From contig JAFQUJ010000012.1 of assembly GCA_017408585.1 (NCBI GenBank), forward strand, positions 24,225-88,224: 64,000 bases of DNA, given 5' to 3'. Below the pieces are notes generated by a model. That model was not told the origin of the DNA. It saw only the letters and a program-made list of their open reading frames with translations, and did not search any database. The DNA comes from Clostridia bacterium. GTDB taxonomy: Bacteria > Bacillota > Clostridia > Oscillospirales > CAG-272. Below are positions 1 to 9,128 of the stretch, piece by piece. The translations under genes and the position numbers were made by a program. How positions within the stretch are numbered: the stretch's first letter is position 1; every line of letters begins with the position of its first letter.

Positions 1-2316
1 CCATTCGCCTTGATAAATATCGCCATTTGCATAGCGCATAGTGCCATTTCCACTTGGCTGACCGTAAATGTTGCGCGCACCCTCATAGGTGTCCTCAGCC
101 GGTGGTGGACCATCAAAGTGAGGGATAGTAGGCTCGGGTCTGTCAGAGATAATTTCTTCCTCGCTCTCGGTCTTTTCCTCGTCGTCAAAGCCCTCTTCAA
201 CCTCGAAGCCCTCGTCGTCGCCCCAGCTTACATCGTCATTATCCTCATCGCTCTCCTCGTCGTCATCGAGAATATCGTCAATGATTTGCTCAATCTCGTC
301 AAGATTGATATCGTCCTCGTTTTCACTATCAATATCTGCTACGGGGGCAGAATCTAAGCCAAGGTCGGTTACATCCTCGTTACCTACATTAATGTCACTT
401 ACATCATCTGCAATAGCTATATCCTCAACCTCGTCAGATTTATTCATAGGTGAGCCAACACCACCAAGAATTTCTCTTGGAGAGTCCTCAATAACAGGAG
501 CAGAGAACGCGCCGGGCTTCTTTCTCTTTCCTGATTTTCCAAAGCCTGACGAGCCAAAGCTGGAGCGAGCAGAGGCAGATGGAGCTACATCCTCAGAAGA
601 AGGCTCTGTTTCGCTACTTGTAATATCATCCTCGTCATATGAAGGGGTTACAGGAGCGCTGACAGGAGTGCTCCTTGTGGTTGGAGCAGGAATTGTTTCA
701 CCTAGGAATGTGCCATTTTCCCATTCACCCTCTTGGATTGAGCCATCAGCTAGAACGAGCTTACCATATCCGTGATATTGGTCGTTTCTAAACTCGCCCT
801 CGTAAACATCGCCATCGTCCCAAACACGCTTGCCATGTCCGTTAAAGTCTCCATCAGCGAACTCGCCCTCGTAGTAGTTGTTTTCAGCCCAAACATAGCG
901 ACCGAATCCGTTACGCTTTCCGTCAGCGAATTCACCCTTGTAATATGTTCCGTCAGTCCAATGATATGTACCCTCTCCGTGAAGCTTATCGTCTAGGAAT
1001 TCACCCTCGTAGTAGTTGCCACTCTCCCAAACACGCTTACCATGTCCGTTAAAGTTGCCTTCCTTGAACTCGCCCTCGTAGTAGTTGTTTTCAGCCCAAA
1101 CATAGCGTCCGTAGCCGTCGCGCTTATCCTCGACGAAGTCGCCCTCGTAATATGAGCCGTCGGGCCAAACACGCTTACCATTACCATTGAAGTTGCCACC
1201 GGAGAAGGGGCCCTCATAGTATCCGCCATCGCTCCATGTGTATGTACCATAGCCCTCAAGCTCGTCGCCTTGGAACTCACCCTCGTAGTAGTTTCCGTTA
1301 TCCCACGCGCGAAGACCGTAGCCTGTAAAATCGCCATCAACGAAGTCACCCTCGTAGAAGTTGGACTCGGACCAGGCGTAAACGCCTCGACCGGTACGCG
1401 CGCCCTCGACAAAATCACCATCATAGTATGTTCCGTCGGGCCATGTATATGTACCGTTACCGTGACGCTTGTCATTCTTCCATGAGCCCTCATAGTGAGA
1501 GCCGTCCTCCCAGGAGAACATACCAAAGCCCTCAAAGTTTCCGTTTACAAATTCACCCTCGTAGCGATTTCCGTCGGGCCAGCTGAGAATACCATAGCCC
1601 TCGGGGCGACCGTTTGAGCCAACAGGGCCCGTATATGTACCATTAGCAAAGCTAATCGTTCTTGAAGGAGTTCTCCTTACATTTCTTGGTGGAGTTCTCT
1701 TAGTTGGTCTTGGAGCTTTCTTTGCTACTGCGCTTGGTGGAGCTTTTGTAGGCGGAACATTTGGCTGAGCGTTGCTGGTGCTAACGGGAGCGCCGGCAGG
1801 AGCGCTAATAGGCTCGTCAATGTCAAAATTGCCCGTGGTTTCAAAATCGTTTGTCCAATCGTATGCGCCGTCGCTTGACGAGGTAGTGGGCTCGTCGTCC
1901 CAATCAAAATCGTCGTTTGACGAGGTAGTAGGCTCATCGTTCCAATCGGAATTGTCATTTTCCTCTACTGTGTTGTAATCGTCATCAAGATCAAAGCTAA
2001 AATCTGTTGTTGTGAAGTCGTTTTCCCAATCATGTGATGCGCTCGACGAGCGAGAAGAGGAGCTAGAAGAGCGAGAGGGGGAGCTACAAAATGCATCGTT
2101 TGCCCAATCTCCGTCCTCCTCGTTTCCGTTTGCATAGGTCATTTTGCCCTTGCCGTGTCTTTTTCCGTTCTTCCAATAGCCCTCATAGGAGTCGCCATTG
2201 TTCCAATAAAATGTACCATATCCGTCGGGATTGTTATTTGAGTCTAGATCTCCTGTATAAAATCCGTCGTCGGTAGAAATTGATTTGTTGTCAGTTGGAT
2301 TTCCGTAAATTCCCAT
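1..2316 (-). CDS. MORN-repeat protein A (C-terminus beyond left edge)
   Basis: Partial gene: the frame is still open at base 1; 772 codons are visible. The ATG at 2316-2314 follows AGGGAG. Residues about 10-55 hold two MORN repeats (YEGYWKNGKRHGKGKMTYAN). A low-complexity Ser/Asp/Thr-rich segment follows, then a Lys/Arg/Pro/Thr-rich patch near residue 195. About 13 back-to-back MORN repeats (pattern YYEGEFxxGxxxGxGxxxWxDG) fill roughly residues 210-520. A very acidic linker comes next, and a last MORN block (DTYEGARNIYGQPSGNG) runs off the window. No signal peptide or membrane segment is seen, so it is probably cytoplasmic. MORN repeats form beta-hairpin rods that in eukaryotes bind lipids or scaffold proteins; the bacterial role is unknown. 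It starts 17 nt after the next MORN gene, so the two are probably co-transcribed. Confidence 0.88.
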   Translation of the reverse strand, partial: MGIYGNPTDNKSISTDDGFYTGDLDSNNNPDGYGTFYWNNGDSYEGYWKNGKRHGKGKMTYANGNEEDGDWANDAFCSSPSRSSSSSSRSSSASHDWENDFTTTDFSFDLDDDYNTVEENDNSDWNDEPTTSSNDDFDWDDEPTTSSSDGAYDWTNDFETTGNFDIDEPISAPAGAPVSTSNAQPNVPPTKAPPSAVAKKAPRPTKRTPPRNVRRTPSRTISFANGTYTGPVGSNGRPEGYGILSWPDGNRYEGEFVNGNFEGFGMFSWEDGSHYEGSWKNDKRHGNGTYTWPDGTYYDGDFVEGARTGRGVYAWSESNFYEGDFVDGDFTGYGLRAWDNGNYYEGEFQGDELEGYGTYTWSDGGYYEGPFSGGNFNGNGKRVWPDGSYYEGDFVEDKRDGYGRYVWAENNYYEGEFKEGNFNGHGKRVWESGNYYEGEFLDDKLHGEGTYHWTDGTYYKGEFADGKRNGFGRYVWAENNYYEGEFADGDFNGHGKRVWDDGDVYEGEFRNDQYHGYGKLVLADGSIQEGEWENGTFLGETIPAPTTRSTPVSAPVTPSYDEDDITSSETEPSSEDVAPSASARSSFGSSGFGKSGKRKKPGAFSAPVIEDSPREILGGVGSPMNKSDEVEDIAIADDVSDINVGNEDVTDLGLDSAPVADIDSENEDDINLDEIEQIIDDILDDDEESDEDNDDVSWGDDEGFEVEEGFDDEEKTESEEEIISDRPEPTIPHFDGPPPAEDTYEGARNIYGQPSGNGTMRYANGDIYQGEW

Positions 2317-2333
2317 TTTAAATCTCCCTTATA

Positions 2334-3821
2334 TTATTTAGCAAAGAAAATGCCATTTGTTAGTCGTCCGCGCACGCAACCGTTCTTTACAACGCTTTCG
2401 CTTGCCCGTGTGCCGATAAAGCTACCAAAGAAGGTTGTTCCGTCGGAGAGGGTGTAAACGCCTGCGCCATACCAAGCGCCATTCTTCCACTCACCCTCGT
2501 AGGTTTCACCGTTTGCGTATCTCATTTTTCCTACGCCATGAGGCTGACCGTAGGAGTTTCTTTCGCCCTCGTAAGCATCTTCCTTTACCTCGGGCTCTTC
2601 CTCGATTTCCTCGTCGCCCCAGCTCTCGTCATCTGCGACAAATTCGCCATCTACAATTTTGCCGACAACCTCGTCACCATCGGGGGTTGTCATTGTGACA
2701 TCGTAATCTTCCGAGGCTTTGAAAAAGCCGTCCCATTCCTCGCAATAGTACGAAACGCCATTTTCGTCAACATAAGTGCCCTCGCCCGACCAATCGCCAT
2801 TCCAGAAGAGTCCTGTGTAGGTCGCTCCATTTGCGTATGTCATGGTTGAGTCCTCATCTGTGATAGAACAAGGCACGCCACCATCAAATTCACCCTCGTA
2901 AACATCACCATTTGCGTAGGTGTATGTACCATAGATGAAGTTGTCATCGTCAATATTGCCCTTAAAAATGTTACCGTCTTCAACATGGAGAAGCGCCTCG
3001 CCTGTAAAATAGCTTGCATTGAGAAATCTACTATAGCTCCAATTTCCCGACATATAATCGCCGTTTGGGTAACGGAGATAGCCATCACCACTTTTGATGC
3101 CATTTTCAAAGTGACCCTCGTAGGTTGCTCCGTCAGGCATTGTCATAATTCCGTCGGCCTCATTCCAAAATCCGTCGATTACCTCGCCCTCAAAGGTAGA
3201 GCCGGCCCAGTCGCTTCCGCCAAAATAGATCTTGCATTTTCCCATTTGCTTGTCGTTTTTGTACTCACCCTCGTACCAGCCACCATCATCATAGACAACT
3301 CTTGCGTGTCCGTGAAGGTCATTGTTGAGAAAATCTCCCTCGTAGGTAAATACTCCAAGATATCTATATACGCCCTTACCGGTGCGATTGCCATTAACCC
3401 AATCGCCCTCGTACCAAGAGCCGGAGGACCAAATGATTTTACCCTTGCCGTGCCACTCTCCGTTTCGAATTTCACCCTCGTAGCTTGAGCCGTCGGCATA
3501 GGTCATTTTACCAAATCCGTGCCACACTCCATTTAAAACATCACCCTCGTAGGTTGCACCATTAAGTGACGAATCAGTGCCAAAATAGATTTTACATTTG
3601 CCCGTTTGCTGACCATTGACATAGTCGCCATCATAGTAGCCACCATCGGGATAGGTGTATCTTCCGTGACCATGCCAAGCACCATTAACAAAATCGCCCT
3701 CGTAGGAGAAGCCCTCCCATTCACCGTGCCATGTTGTTTTGCCAAATCCGTGTGGCTGACCTGCCGAGTTCACATCGCCATAATAGGATTGATCGCCATA
3801 ATTTATTGTTTGCTTTGCCAT
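2334..3821 (-). CDS. MORN-repeat protein B
   Basis: A 495-aa protein made almost wholly of MORN repeats (YEGDVLNGVWHGFGKMTYAD and variants) from residue 5 to about 395. A short acidic linker (EEIEEEPEVKED) leads to a C-terminal block that begins YEGERNSYGQPHGVGKMRYA and ends in a non-MORN tail, GRLTNGIFFAK. The C-terminal block closely matches the one in the neighbouring 535-aa MORN protein and the one cut by the left window edge, so the three genes are paralogues with a shared end module. The start is supported by AAAGGAG eight bases before ATG. It lies 25 nt downstream of the third MORN gene. No catalytic motif, signal peptide or membrane helix was seen. A scaffold or adaptor role is only a guess. 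Confidence 0.88.
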   Translation of the reverse strand: MAKQTINYGDQSYYGDVNSAGQPHGFGKTTWHGEWEGFSYEGDFVNGAWHGHGRYTYPDGGYYDGDYVNGQQTGKCKIYFGTDSSLNGATYEGDVLNGVWHGFGKMTYADGSSYEGEIRNGEWHGKGKIIWSSGSWYEGDWVNGNRTGKGVYRYLGVFTYEGDFLNNDLHGHARVVYDDGGWYEGEYKNDKQMGKCKIYFGGSDWAGSTFEGEVIDGFWNEADGIMTMPDGATYEGHFENGIKSGDGYLRYPNGDYMSGNWSYSRFLNASYFTGEALLHVEDGNIFKGNIDDDNFIYGTYTYANGDVYEGEFDGGVPCSITDEDSTMTYANGATYTGLFWNGDWSGEGTYVDENGVSYYCEEWDGFFKASEDYDVTMTTPDGDEVVGKIVDGEFVADDESWGDEEIEEEPEVKEDAYEGERNSYGQPHGVGKMRYANGETYEGEWKNGAWYGAGVYTLSDGTTFFGSFIGTRASESVVKNGCVRGRLTNGIFFAK

Positions 3822-3846
3822 TTTTCTCTCCTTTATCAGTTAGCTA

Positions 3847-5454
3847 TCAGTTAGCGTGGAACACGCCATTATCCATAGTTCCGTGGATGGATCTTCCGTC
3901 CTTGATTAGCGTTATATTTAGGCTTTGCTTAGTTGACAGGAATGAGCCCTTATATACATTACCCTCGGGATCTGTATATGTACCCTCTCTGTACCACTTT
4001 CCGTATGCCCAGCCACCATCATAAATTGAACCGTCGGCATAATACATTTTGCCCTTACCGTGAGGCAAGCCCTTGAAGTTCTTTTCACCCTCGTAGCGAT
4101 CCTCTGCCTTGTCGGGCGTAAACTTAAAGTCCTTCATTGAACCGTCGCTCTCACTCTCGCCATCGTCACGCAACACAACCTCGGCAGAGCCGTTTCCGTC
4201 CCAACAGGAAGAGAAGTATGAGATTTTCTTGCCACCATCATTTACAGTAAATGTTCCTGAGCCACACCATTCCTCTTCCTTCCAGTTACCCTCATAGGTG
4301 TTTCCGTTCGCCCAAGTGAATTTGCCCTTGCCCTCAAAGGAATCGTTTGCAAACTCGCCCTCGTAGGTGTCGCCATTTACATAGGTAAATTTGCCCTTGC
4401 CCTCAAAGGAATCGTCCTTGAATTCACCCTCGTAGGTGTCGCCATCAGCGAAGAAGAAATAGCCGTTACCACAGAACAGACCGTCTATAATAGTGCCCTC
4501 ACAGCAATCTCCGCTGTCCCATGTCTTTTTTCCGTAGCCCTCTGCCTTGCCATCGACAAACTCGCCCTCGTAGGTGAATTCCAGCTCGTCTATGCGAAGC
4601 TTACCTGTACCGTGAGGCAAGCCATTTTTTACAGGGCCTGTATAAATTCCGCCATCGTATTCAATTGTTACATCGTCATTTTCGTAGCTTTGCTCCTCGA
4701 ATATCTCCTCGTCGTCTTCCTCGTATTCCGGCTCGTCGTCAATCTTCGTGCTGGAAAGCGCCTCTTCAAGATCCTCGACAAAGTCAGCGGGAGCAGAGCA
4801 TTCGCCCTCGAACAAATCGTCCTTCCAATCGCCAAACTTTTTTATTCCGTCAGGGAAGGTCATTTGACCATATCCGTGACGCATGCCATTTTGGAAAAAT
4901 CCGTTATAAACCGCACCGCTACCCCAAGTCATCATACCACGGCCGGTCATCTCTCCATTTACAAATTCACCATCATAGGTAGCGTCAAGGAATGAAATTA
5001 CAAGCTTTCCTCTACCATGAGGCGCTCCGCTTGAATTAACCTGTCCTGTATATTTTCCGTCGTTAAAATCAATATCCTCAACAAAGCCACTTGGCGCGTC
5101 AAGCTCAACCTCGTCCTCGTCGTCCTCGAGAGGCTCCGGCTCGTTAGCCCTCGGTGAGCTACTCTCGCCAACAAAGAGGTCGTCGTCCCATTCACCGTCC
5201 TGTACGCCACCGTCGGAATAGGTCATTTTTCCATGTCCCTCGCGCCTGCCATCAACGAAGTCGCCCTCGTAAACAGTTCCGGTTTTCCATGTCATAACAC
5301 CCCAACCGGTCATTTTTCCGTCTTTAAAGTCACCCTCATAGGTGCAGTCAAGATATGGAATTTCAAGCGTTCCGTGTCCGTGGGGAAGCTTGCTTGAATT
5401 AACCTCGCCCGTGTATTTTCCGTCCTCAAAATCCATAGAAGTAACTCTTGCCAT
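3847..5454 (-). CDS. MORN-repeat protein C, internally triplicated
   Basis: A 535-aa MORN protein and the first gene of the MORN operon. I chose the ATG at 5454 (MARVTSMDFEDGKYTG) because AAAGGATGG lies just before it; a longer frame upstream has no good ribosome site. Three copies of one module follow one another: each opens with an xDGxYTGxV...LPHGxGKL segment, continues with three or more MORN repeats, and ends in an acidic Glu/Asp linker (near residues 100, 225 and 420). A fourth, C-terminal block (YEGEKNFKGLPHGKGKMYYA ... TMDNGVFHAN) matches the C-terminus of the adjacent 495-aa protein. This looks like growth by duplication inside the gene. No enzymatic motif, signal sequence or membrane segment is present. 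Function unknown. Confidence 0.88.
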   Translation of the reverse strand: MARVTSMDFEDGKYTGEVNSSKLPHGHGTLEIPYLDCTYEGDFKDGKMTGWGVMTWKTGTVYEGDFVDGRREGHGKMTYSDGGVQDGEWDDDLFVGESSSPRANEPEPLEDDEDEVELDAPSGFVEDIDFNDGKYTGQVNSSGAPHGRGKLVISFLDATYDGEFVNGEMTGRGMMTWGSGAVYNGFFQNGMRHGYGQMTFPDGIKKFGDWKDDLFEGECSAPADFVEDLEEALSSTKIDDEPEYEEDDEEIFEEQSYENDDVTIEYDGGIYTGPVKNGLPHGTGKLRIDELEFTYEGEFVDGKAEGYGKKTWDSGDCCEGTIIDGLFCGNGYFFFADGDTYEGEFKDDSFEGKGKFTYVNGDTYEGEFANDSFEGKGKFTWANGNTYEGNWKEEEWCGSGTFTVNDGGKKISYFSSCWDGNGSAEVVLRDDGESESDGSMKDFKFTPDKAEDRYEGEKNFKGLPHGKGKMYYADGSIYDGGWAYGKWYREGTYTDPEGNVYKGSFLSTKQSLNITLIKDGRSIHGTMDNGVFHAN

Positions 5455-5590
5455 AATATCCATCCTTTCAATATTTTCTCTATGCACGCACGCGTGCCTC
5501 GGCCCTTAAAGCAAGGGGAAGAGAATGCCCTTGCTTTAAGAGCCGATACCCAAGGGTATGTGCCCAAGGGTGTATATTTTAATTATACAG
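5455..5590 (-). promoter_or_regulatory. Structured leader and likely promoter of the MORN operon
   Basis: Reading the minus strand, a perfect TATAAT lies at 5587-5582 with only a weak -35. The transcript would start near 5575. It would then fold small CCCTTGGG-type hairpins (5546-5571) and a large hairpin with arms 5528-5544 and 5501-5517: a 17-bp stem with one mismatch and a 10-nt loop. A GCACGC/GCGTGC hairpin (5484-5496) follows. The ribosome site AAAGGATGG comes next. The large stem has no T-run, so it is not a simple terminator. Confidence 0.5.
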
Positions 5591-5886
5591 TATCAGCTGT
5601 AAATAAATGTCGCATATCTCGTGACATTAAATTGCGAAAAACTCTCCGTCGATCATTCTTCCGTGAATATATACAAATTCTAGCACGCGCGAGTGAAAAA
5701 TAGGTCACAATAATGTGACTTGCAAAAAAATAAAAAATGCTCGAGCGAGGCTCAAAAAAAGAGCTTGCGTGCTAAATTATATAGATATACATTCTAATTA
5801 TACTATAATTTATAATATTAGTCAACAAATTTTAACTAAAAATGAACGAAAAAGACAAAAATTTTGGTGCAAGGGGCGAGGCGTGT
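5591..5886. other. AT-rich intergenic stretch, no gene seen
   Basis: About 300 bases between the MORN leader and the EF-G-like terminator. No frame here has a ribosome site or protein-like composition, and I see no RNA gene. Confidence 0.5.
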
Positions 5887-5924
5887 CAAAAAAAGAATTG
5901 AGGCCTGCAAAAAGCAAGCCTCAA
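5887..5924 (-). terminator. Terminator of the EF-G-like gene
   Basis: Arms 5914-5924 and 5898-5908 pair over 11 bp with one G-U. On the minus strand a TTCTTTTTTTG run follows, 18 bases after the stop codon. Confidence 0.85.
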
Positions 5925-5941
5925 AACGAGATTTTATTAAA

Positions 5942-7987
5942 TTAGTCGAGCTGTCTTGGCGCAACCTTTGATGCGATTTGCGCAGGAACCTCCTCGTAGC
6001 GAACAAAGTGGAATGTGAAATTGCCTCGACCCTGTGTCATAGCACGAAGGGCAATTACATAGTCAACCATTTCAGCCTTTGGAACTTCAGCCTCAACAAC
6101 TGTATATTTTGGATGCTTTGCATCAGGCTCCATTCCGAGAACTCTGCCACGGCGCTTGTTAAGGTCACCCATAACATCACCAACCATATTTTCCGGAACG
6201 CTAACCTTGAGTGTGCCGATAGGCTCAAGAAGCACAGGATTTGCTGCTGTGAGCTCCTTATAAGCAAGGCGCGCTGCGAGCTTGAACGAAAGCTCGTTTG
6301 AGTCAACATCGTGATACGAGCCACCTGTTAGATCTGCTGCGAGATTTACCATAGGATAGCCGAGAAGAACGCCGACCTTCATAGCCTCCTCAAGTCCCTT
6401 TTCAACAGCAGGGAAATAGCCCTTTGGAACTTCACCGCCAACTACGCTGGTAGTAAATGTAAGACCGTCATTTTCGCTATGTGAGAATGTAATTTTAACA
6501 TGACCGTATTGTCCTGCGCCACCGGACTGCTTTTTGTGCTTGCCCTCAACGCTGATGGTCTTTTTAATTGTTTCACGATATGCGATTTTTGGAGTTTGTA
6601 GCTTGATTGTAACGCCGTATCTTGTTTTCAGCTTGCAAACTACTGTGTCAAGGTGAACATCACCTATACCCTTGATAAGAAGCTCACCGGTTTCAACGAA
6701 GTTTTCAAACTTAACTGTCTTATCCTCGTCGAGAATTTTTGCAATAGCGGTTGCAACCTTATCCTCGTCTCTTGCCTCAGTCTTGATTGCCATTGTCATG
6801 TTGGCCTCAGGGAACACGATAGGAGCGTACTCTGTGGTTGTTTTCTCACACAGGGTGTCATTTGTGTTGGTATTTGAAAGCTTTGCGATAACACCAATAT
6901 CACCACAAGCGAGTGAGTCAACCTCGGTCTGCTTTTTACCGCAAATCGTGTAAATCTTGGAGAATTTCTCCTCAGCGCCTGTGTTGACATTTTTAAGAAC
7001 CATATCCTTCTTAAGCTCACCATTCATAACCTTAAAGAAGGAGAAGCGACCAACAAATGGGTCAGCGATAGTTTTGAATACGAATAGACGGCACTCTCCG
7101 TCACGCTCGATTGCGATATCAGAGCCATCGGGAGCTTTTTCAACCTTCTTTGCGGTATGGCGTGGGAAGGATTGAGCGATAGCTGTAAGAATTGAGTAAA
7201 TTCCACGCATATTTTCAGACGAGCCACACCAAACGGGAACGATAGCGCCTGTAATCATACCCTCGTGAAGAGCGAGAGCACATTCCTCAGCGCTAAAACG
7301 CTCACCCTCAAAGAACTTTTCAAGCATTTCCTCGTTGGTTTGAGCAACTGCTTCCATGAAGATTTCCTCATACTTTTGAGCAATCTCAAGTCTTGAAGGA
7401 GTCATTTCCTCCTCTTGACGCTCACCATTAGGGAGATAACGGAAGCACTTCATAGTCATAAGGTCAACCATCATAACGCCATTAGGCTCTTTAATAGGAA
7501 TAAATACAGGACAAAGCGCATTTCCAAACTCGTCACGGAGCTGATTGAATACCTTGTCAAAGTCTGCGTCGGGATCGTCACATTTATTAATAAAGAAGGC
7601 TCTTGGAAGACCTGCATCTAATGCGTTATACCAAGCAATTTCTGTTCCAACCTCCATGCCCGCCTTTGCATCAACATTGATAAGACAAGCGTCAGCAACT
7701 CTTAGAGCACTTGAAACCTCACCTGCAAAGCCAAGGAAGCCGGGGCAGTCGAGAATGTTTATCTTAGCGTCATTCCATGTAAGATTACAAACGGAAAGAC
7801 CTATTGAAATTTGTCTTTTGATTTCCTCGGGGTCATAGTCGGAAACTGTGTTTCCGTCGCAAACTCTGCCAAGACGGTCTGTTGCGCCCGCACGCCAGAG
7901 CATTGCCTCGATTGTAGCTGTCTTACCGCTACCACTGTGACCGATAAGACATACATTTCTAATGTCGTTGGTTAAGAATTTTGCCAT
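5942..7987 (-). CDS. Elongation factor G-like GTPase (EF-G paralogue)
   Basis: A 681-aa translational GTPase. The chosen start (MAKFLTNDIRNVCLIGHSGS) follows AGAGGAAC; a frame 17 codons longer lacks a ribosome site. The P-loop is GHSGSGKT (residues 16-23), G3 is DCPGF and G4 is NKCD. Canonical EF-G has an AHIDAGKT-type P-loop, DTPGH and NKMD, so these differences, including loss of the His after DxPG, point to the EF-G-like paralogue family rather than the housekeeping fusA product. Domain IV is present (GGAGQYGHVKITF) and the full EF-G domain order is kept, with no ribosomal-protection signature that I can recognise. It stands alone with its own promoter and terminator, not beside rpsL/rpsG/tuf. 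A ribosome-linked GTPase is likely; the exact job is unknown. Confidence 0.88.
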   Translation of the reverse strand: MAKFLTNDIRNVCLIGHSGSGKTATIEAMLWRAGATDRLGRVCDGNTVSDYDPEEIKRQISIGLSVCNLTWNDAKINILDCPGFLGFAGEVSSALRVADACLINVDAKAGMEVGTEIAWYNALDAGLPRAFFINKCDDPDADFDKVFNQLRDEFGNALCPVFIPIKEPNGVMMVDLMTMKCFRYLPNGERQEEEMTPSRLEIAQKYEEIFMEAVAQTNEEMLEKFFEGERFSAEECALALHEGMITGAIVPVWCGSSENMRGIYSILTAIAQSFPRHTAKKVEKAPDGSDIAIERDGECRLFVFKTIADPFVGRFSFFKVMNGELKKDMVLKNVNTGAEEKFSKIYTICGKKQTEVDSLACGDIGVIAKLSNTNTNDTLCEKTTTEYAPIVFPEANMTMAIKTEARDEDKVATAIAKILDEDKTVKFENFVETGELLIKGIGDVHLDTVVCKLKTRYGVTIKLQTPKIAYRETIKKTISVEGKHKKQSGGAGQYGHVKITFSHSENDGLTFTTSVVGGEVPKGYFPAVEKGLEEAMKVGVLLGYPMVNLAADLTGGSYHDVDSNELSFKLAARLAYKELTAANPVLLEPIGTLKVSVPENMVGDVMGDLNKRRGRVLGMEPDAKHPKYTVVEAEVPKAEMVDYVIALRAMTQGRGNFTFHFVRYEEVPAQIASKVAPRQLD

Positions 7988-8071
7988 TGTGTTGTTCCTC
8001 TTTTCTTTTGTATTCGGCAACCTCGTAGCCAAAGCCACTAATTGCCTAAAAAATTATATTACTATGTAATA

Positions 8072-8100
8072 ATTGTATCACTTTAAAAAGAACATATCAA
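8072..8100 (-). promoter_or_regulatory. Promoter of the EF-G-like gene
   Basis: On the minus strand, TTGATA (8100-8095), a 17-bp spacer and TACAAT (8077-8072), about 85 bases before the start codon. Confidence 0.7.
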
Positions 8101-8180
8101 CCCTTTTTGTATAATTTTGTTAAAATACACTAAAATTAAACTATCAACTTGTGCAACTTGCACAAATAAAGGCGAAAATA

Positions 8181-8204
8181 AAAGGCACTCAAATGAATGC
8201 CTTT
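8181..8204 (-). terminator. Terminator hairpin after the regulator remnant
   Basis: An AAAGGCA/TGCCTTT stem with a 10-nt loop, followed on the minus strand by TTATTTT. It overlaps the stop codon of the XRE-type remnant. Confidence 0.65.
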
Positions 8205-8345
8205 ATCTGTTAATCCTTGGATTGTTTGTTCTTTCAAGTAAATAGTCAATTGAAACATCGAAATAATCAGCTATTGCAATCAGCATAGAATAGTCAGCTC
8301 GGCAGGCTCAATCAATCCGGTAGTTATAGAAAGATAAGCTACATA
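8203..8345 (-). pseudogene. Remnant of an XRE-family regulator
   Basis: Minus-strand codons ending at the stop at 8203 read DYSMLIAIADYFDVSIDYLL followed by ERTNNPRINR. That is the typical end of an XRE helix-turn-helix domain. The frame meets a stop at 8308-8310. A plausible continuation (TTGLIEPAE) lies in another frame just upstream, so the remnant is truncated and frameshifted. The DNA-binding helices are gone, so no function is expected. Confidence 0.6.
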
Positions 8346-8351
8346 GCAAGC

Positions 8352-8378
8352 AAAAAAGCACCCGACGGGTGCTTTTTG
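8352..8378 (-). terminator. Terminator of the metallophosphoesterase gene
   Basis: An AAAAAGCACCC/GGGTGCTTTTT stem with a very short loop, eight bases after the stop codon at 8386. Confidence 0.85.
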
Positions 8379-8385
8379 TATTTAG

Positions 8386-9099
8386 TTAAAGCTCAATGAT
8401 TTCATAAAAGTCCGTATTAAAAACGCACATTGATTTTACCGTGTGATATGGCACGCCATAAAGGGTGTTGTCAGCGCCATAGTGGAAGTGCCCTTGAAGA
8501 ACCAATTTTACCTTGCTTGCGTGGCGAGAAATTACCTCGTTTACCTCGCTTGCGTTTCGCACCTGATGCGAAAAATCGACACAGGGGTCGAGATTTTCGT
8601 GAATTAGGACAATGCAAGGCCCATCGGCGCTAAGCAGAGCAGTATCCAGCGCTTTTAGCTGTTCGTTTGGCAAGTTAGCGTCGTCCCATTTTTCGCCCGA
8701 GGTGTCAAAATGGCGCATATCGGCGCGATAGTTTGCATCAAGCATAATAAGTGTAAAATCACCGATTTTTTTAACAAGCGGAGCAAGCTCTACCCCCTCG
8801 CTCTTGAAGTCCTTACGCGAGAGCGCAAGAAAATCGTGATTGCCGGGAACGAGAAAAAACGGTATCTCAGAGGCGCGAATTATCGACACAGCCCCCTTTA
8901 AATACTCTAAAATTTGTTCTCGTCCGTCGCCGATAGCGCGGTCAATCATATCCCCTAAGCAAACGCAAGCGTCAACCTCTTGCTCCTTAAAGGCATTTAT
9001 TGCGATTTTTAGCCTTTCAATGCCAAGCAAGGGACGCCTGCCCAGCCCTAAATTATCAGCACTACAATAATGCAAATCAGAAAAAATCCCCAGCTTCAT
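8386..9099 (-). CDS. Calcineurin-like metallophosphoesterase
   Basis: A 237-aa phosphoesterase of the two-metal calcineurin-like family. Motifs in order: GIFSDLHY (DxH, residues 5-10), CLGDMID (GDxxD, near 50), VPGNHD (GNHD, near 90), LIHENLD and a C-terminal LQGHFHYG (GHxH, near 203). All metal ligands are present. The start is the ATG at 9099, preceded by GGGGGT; an upstream TTG in frame is less likely. There is no signal peptide, so it acts in the cytoplasm. It is a single-gene unit with its own promoter and terminator. The substrate cannot be named: the family includes nucleotide, phosphodiester and protein phosphatases. Confidence 0.87.
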   Translation of the reverse strand: MKLGIFSDLHYCSADNLGLGRRPLLGIERLKIAINAFKEQEVDACVCLGDMIDRAIGDGREQILEYLKGAVSIIRASEIPFFLVPGNHDFLALSRKDFKSEGVELAPLVKKIGDFTLIMLDANYRADMRHFDTSGEKWDDANLPNEQLKALDTALLSADGPCIVLIHENLDPCVDFSHQVRNASEVNEVISRHASKVKLVLQGHFHYGADNTLYGVPYHTVKSMCVFNTDFYEIIEL

Positions 9100-9128
9100 T
9101 TTTACCCCCAAAAAGAATTATATAATAA

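Noticed and set aside
1-996. Plus-strand open frames over the MORN genes
   Set aside because: They mirror the minus-strand MORN repeats, whose periodic codons keep the opposite frames open; no ribosome sites.
7988-8385. A riboswitch upstream of the EF-G-like gene
   Set aside because: I could match no known aptamer; the stretch holds the promoter, a regulator remnant and two terminators.
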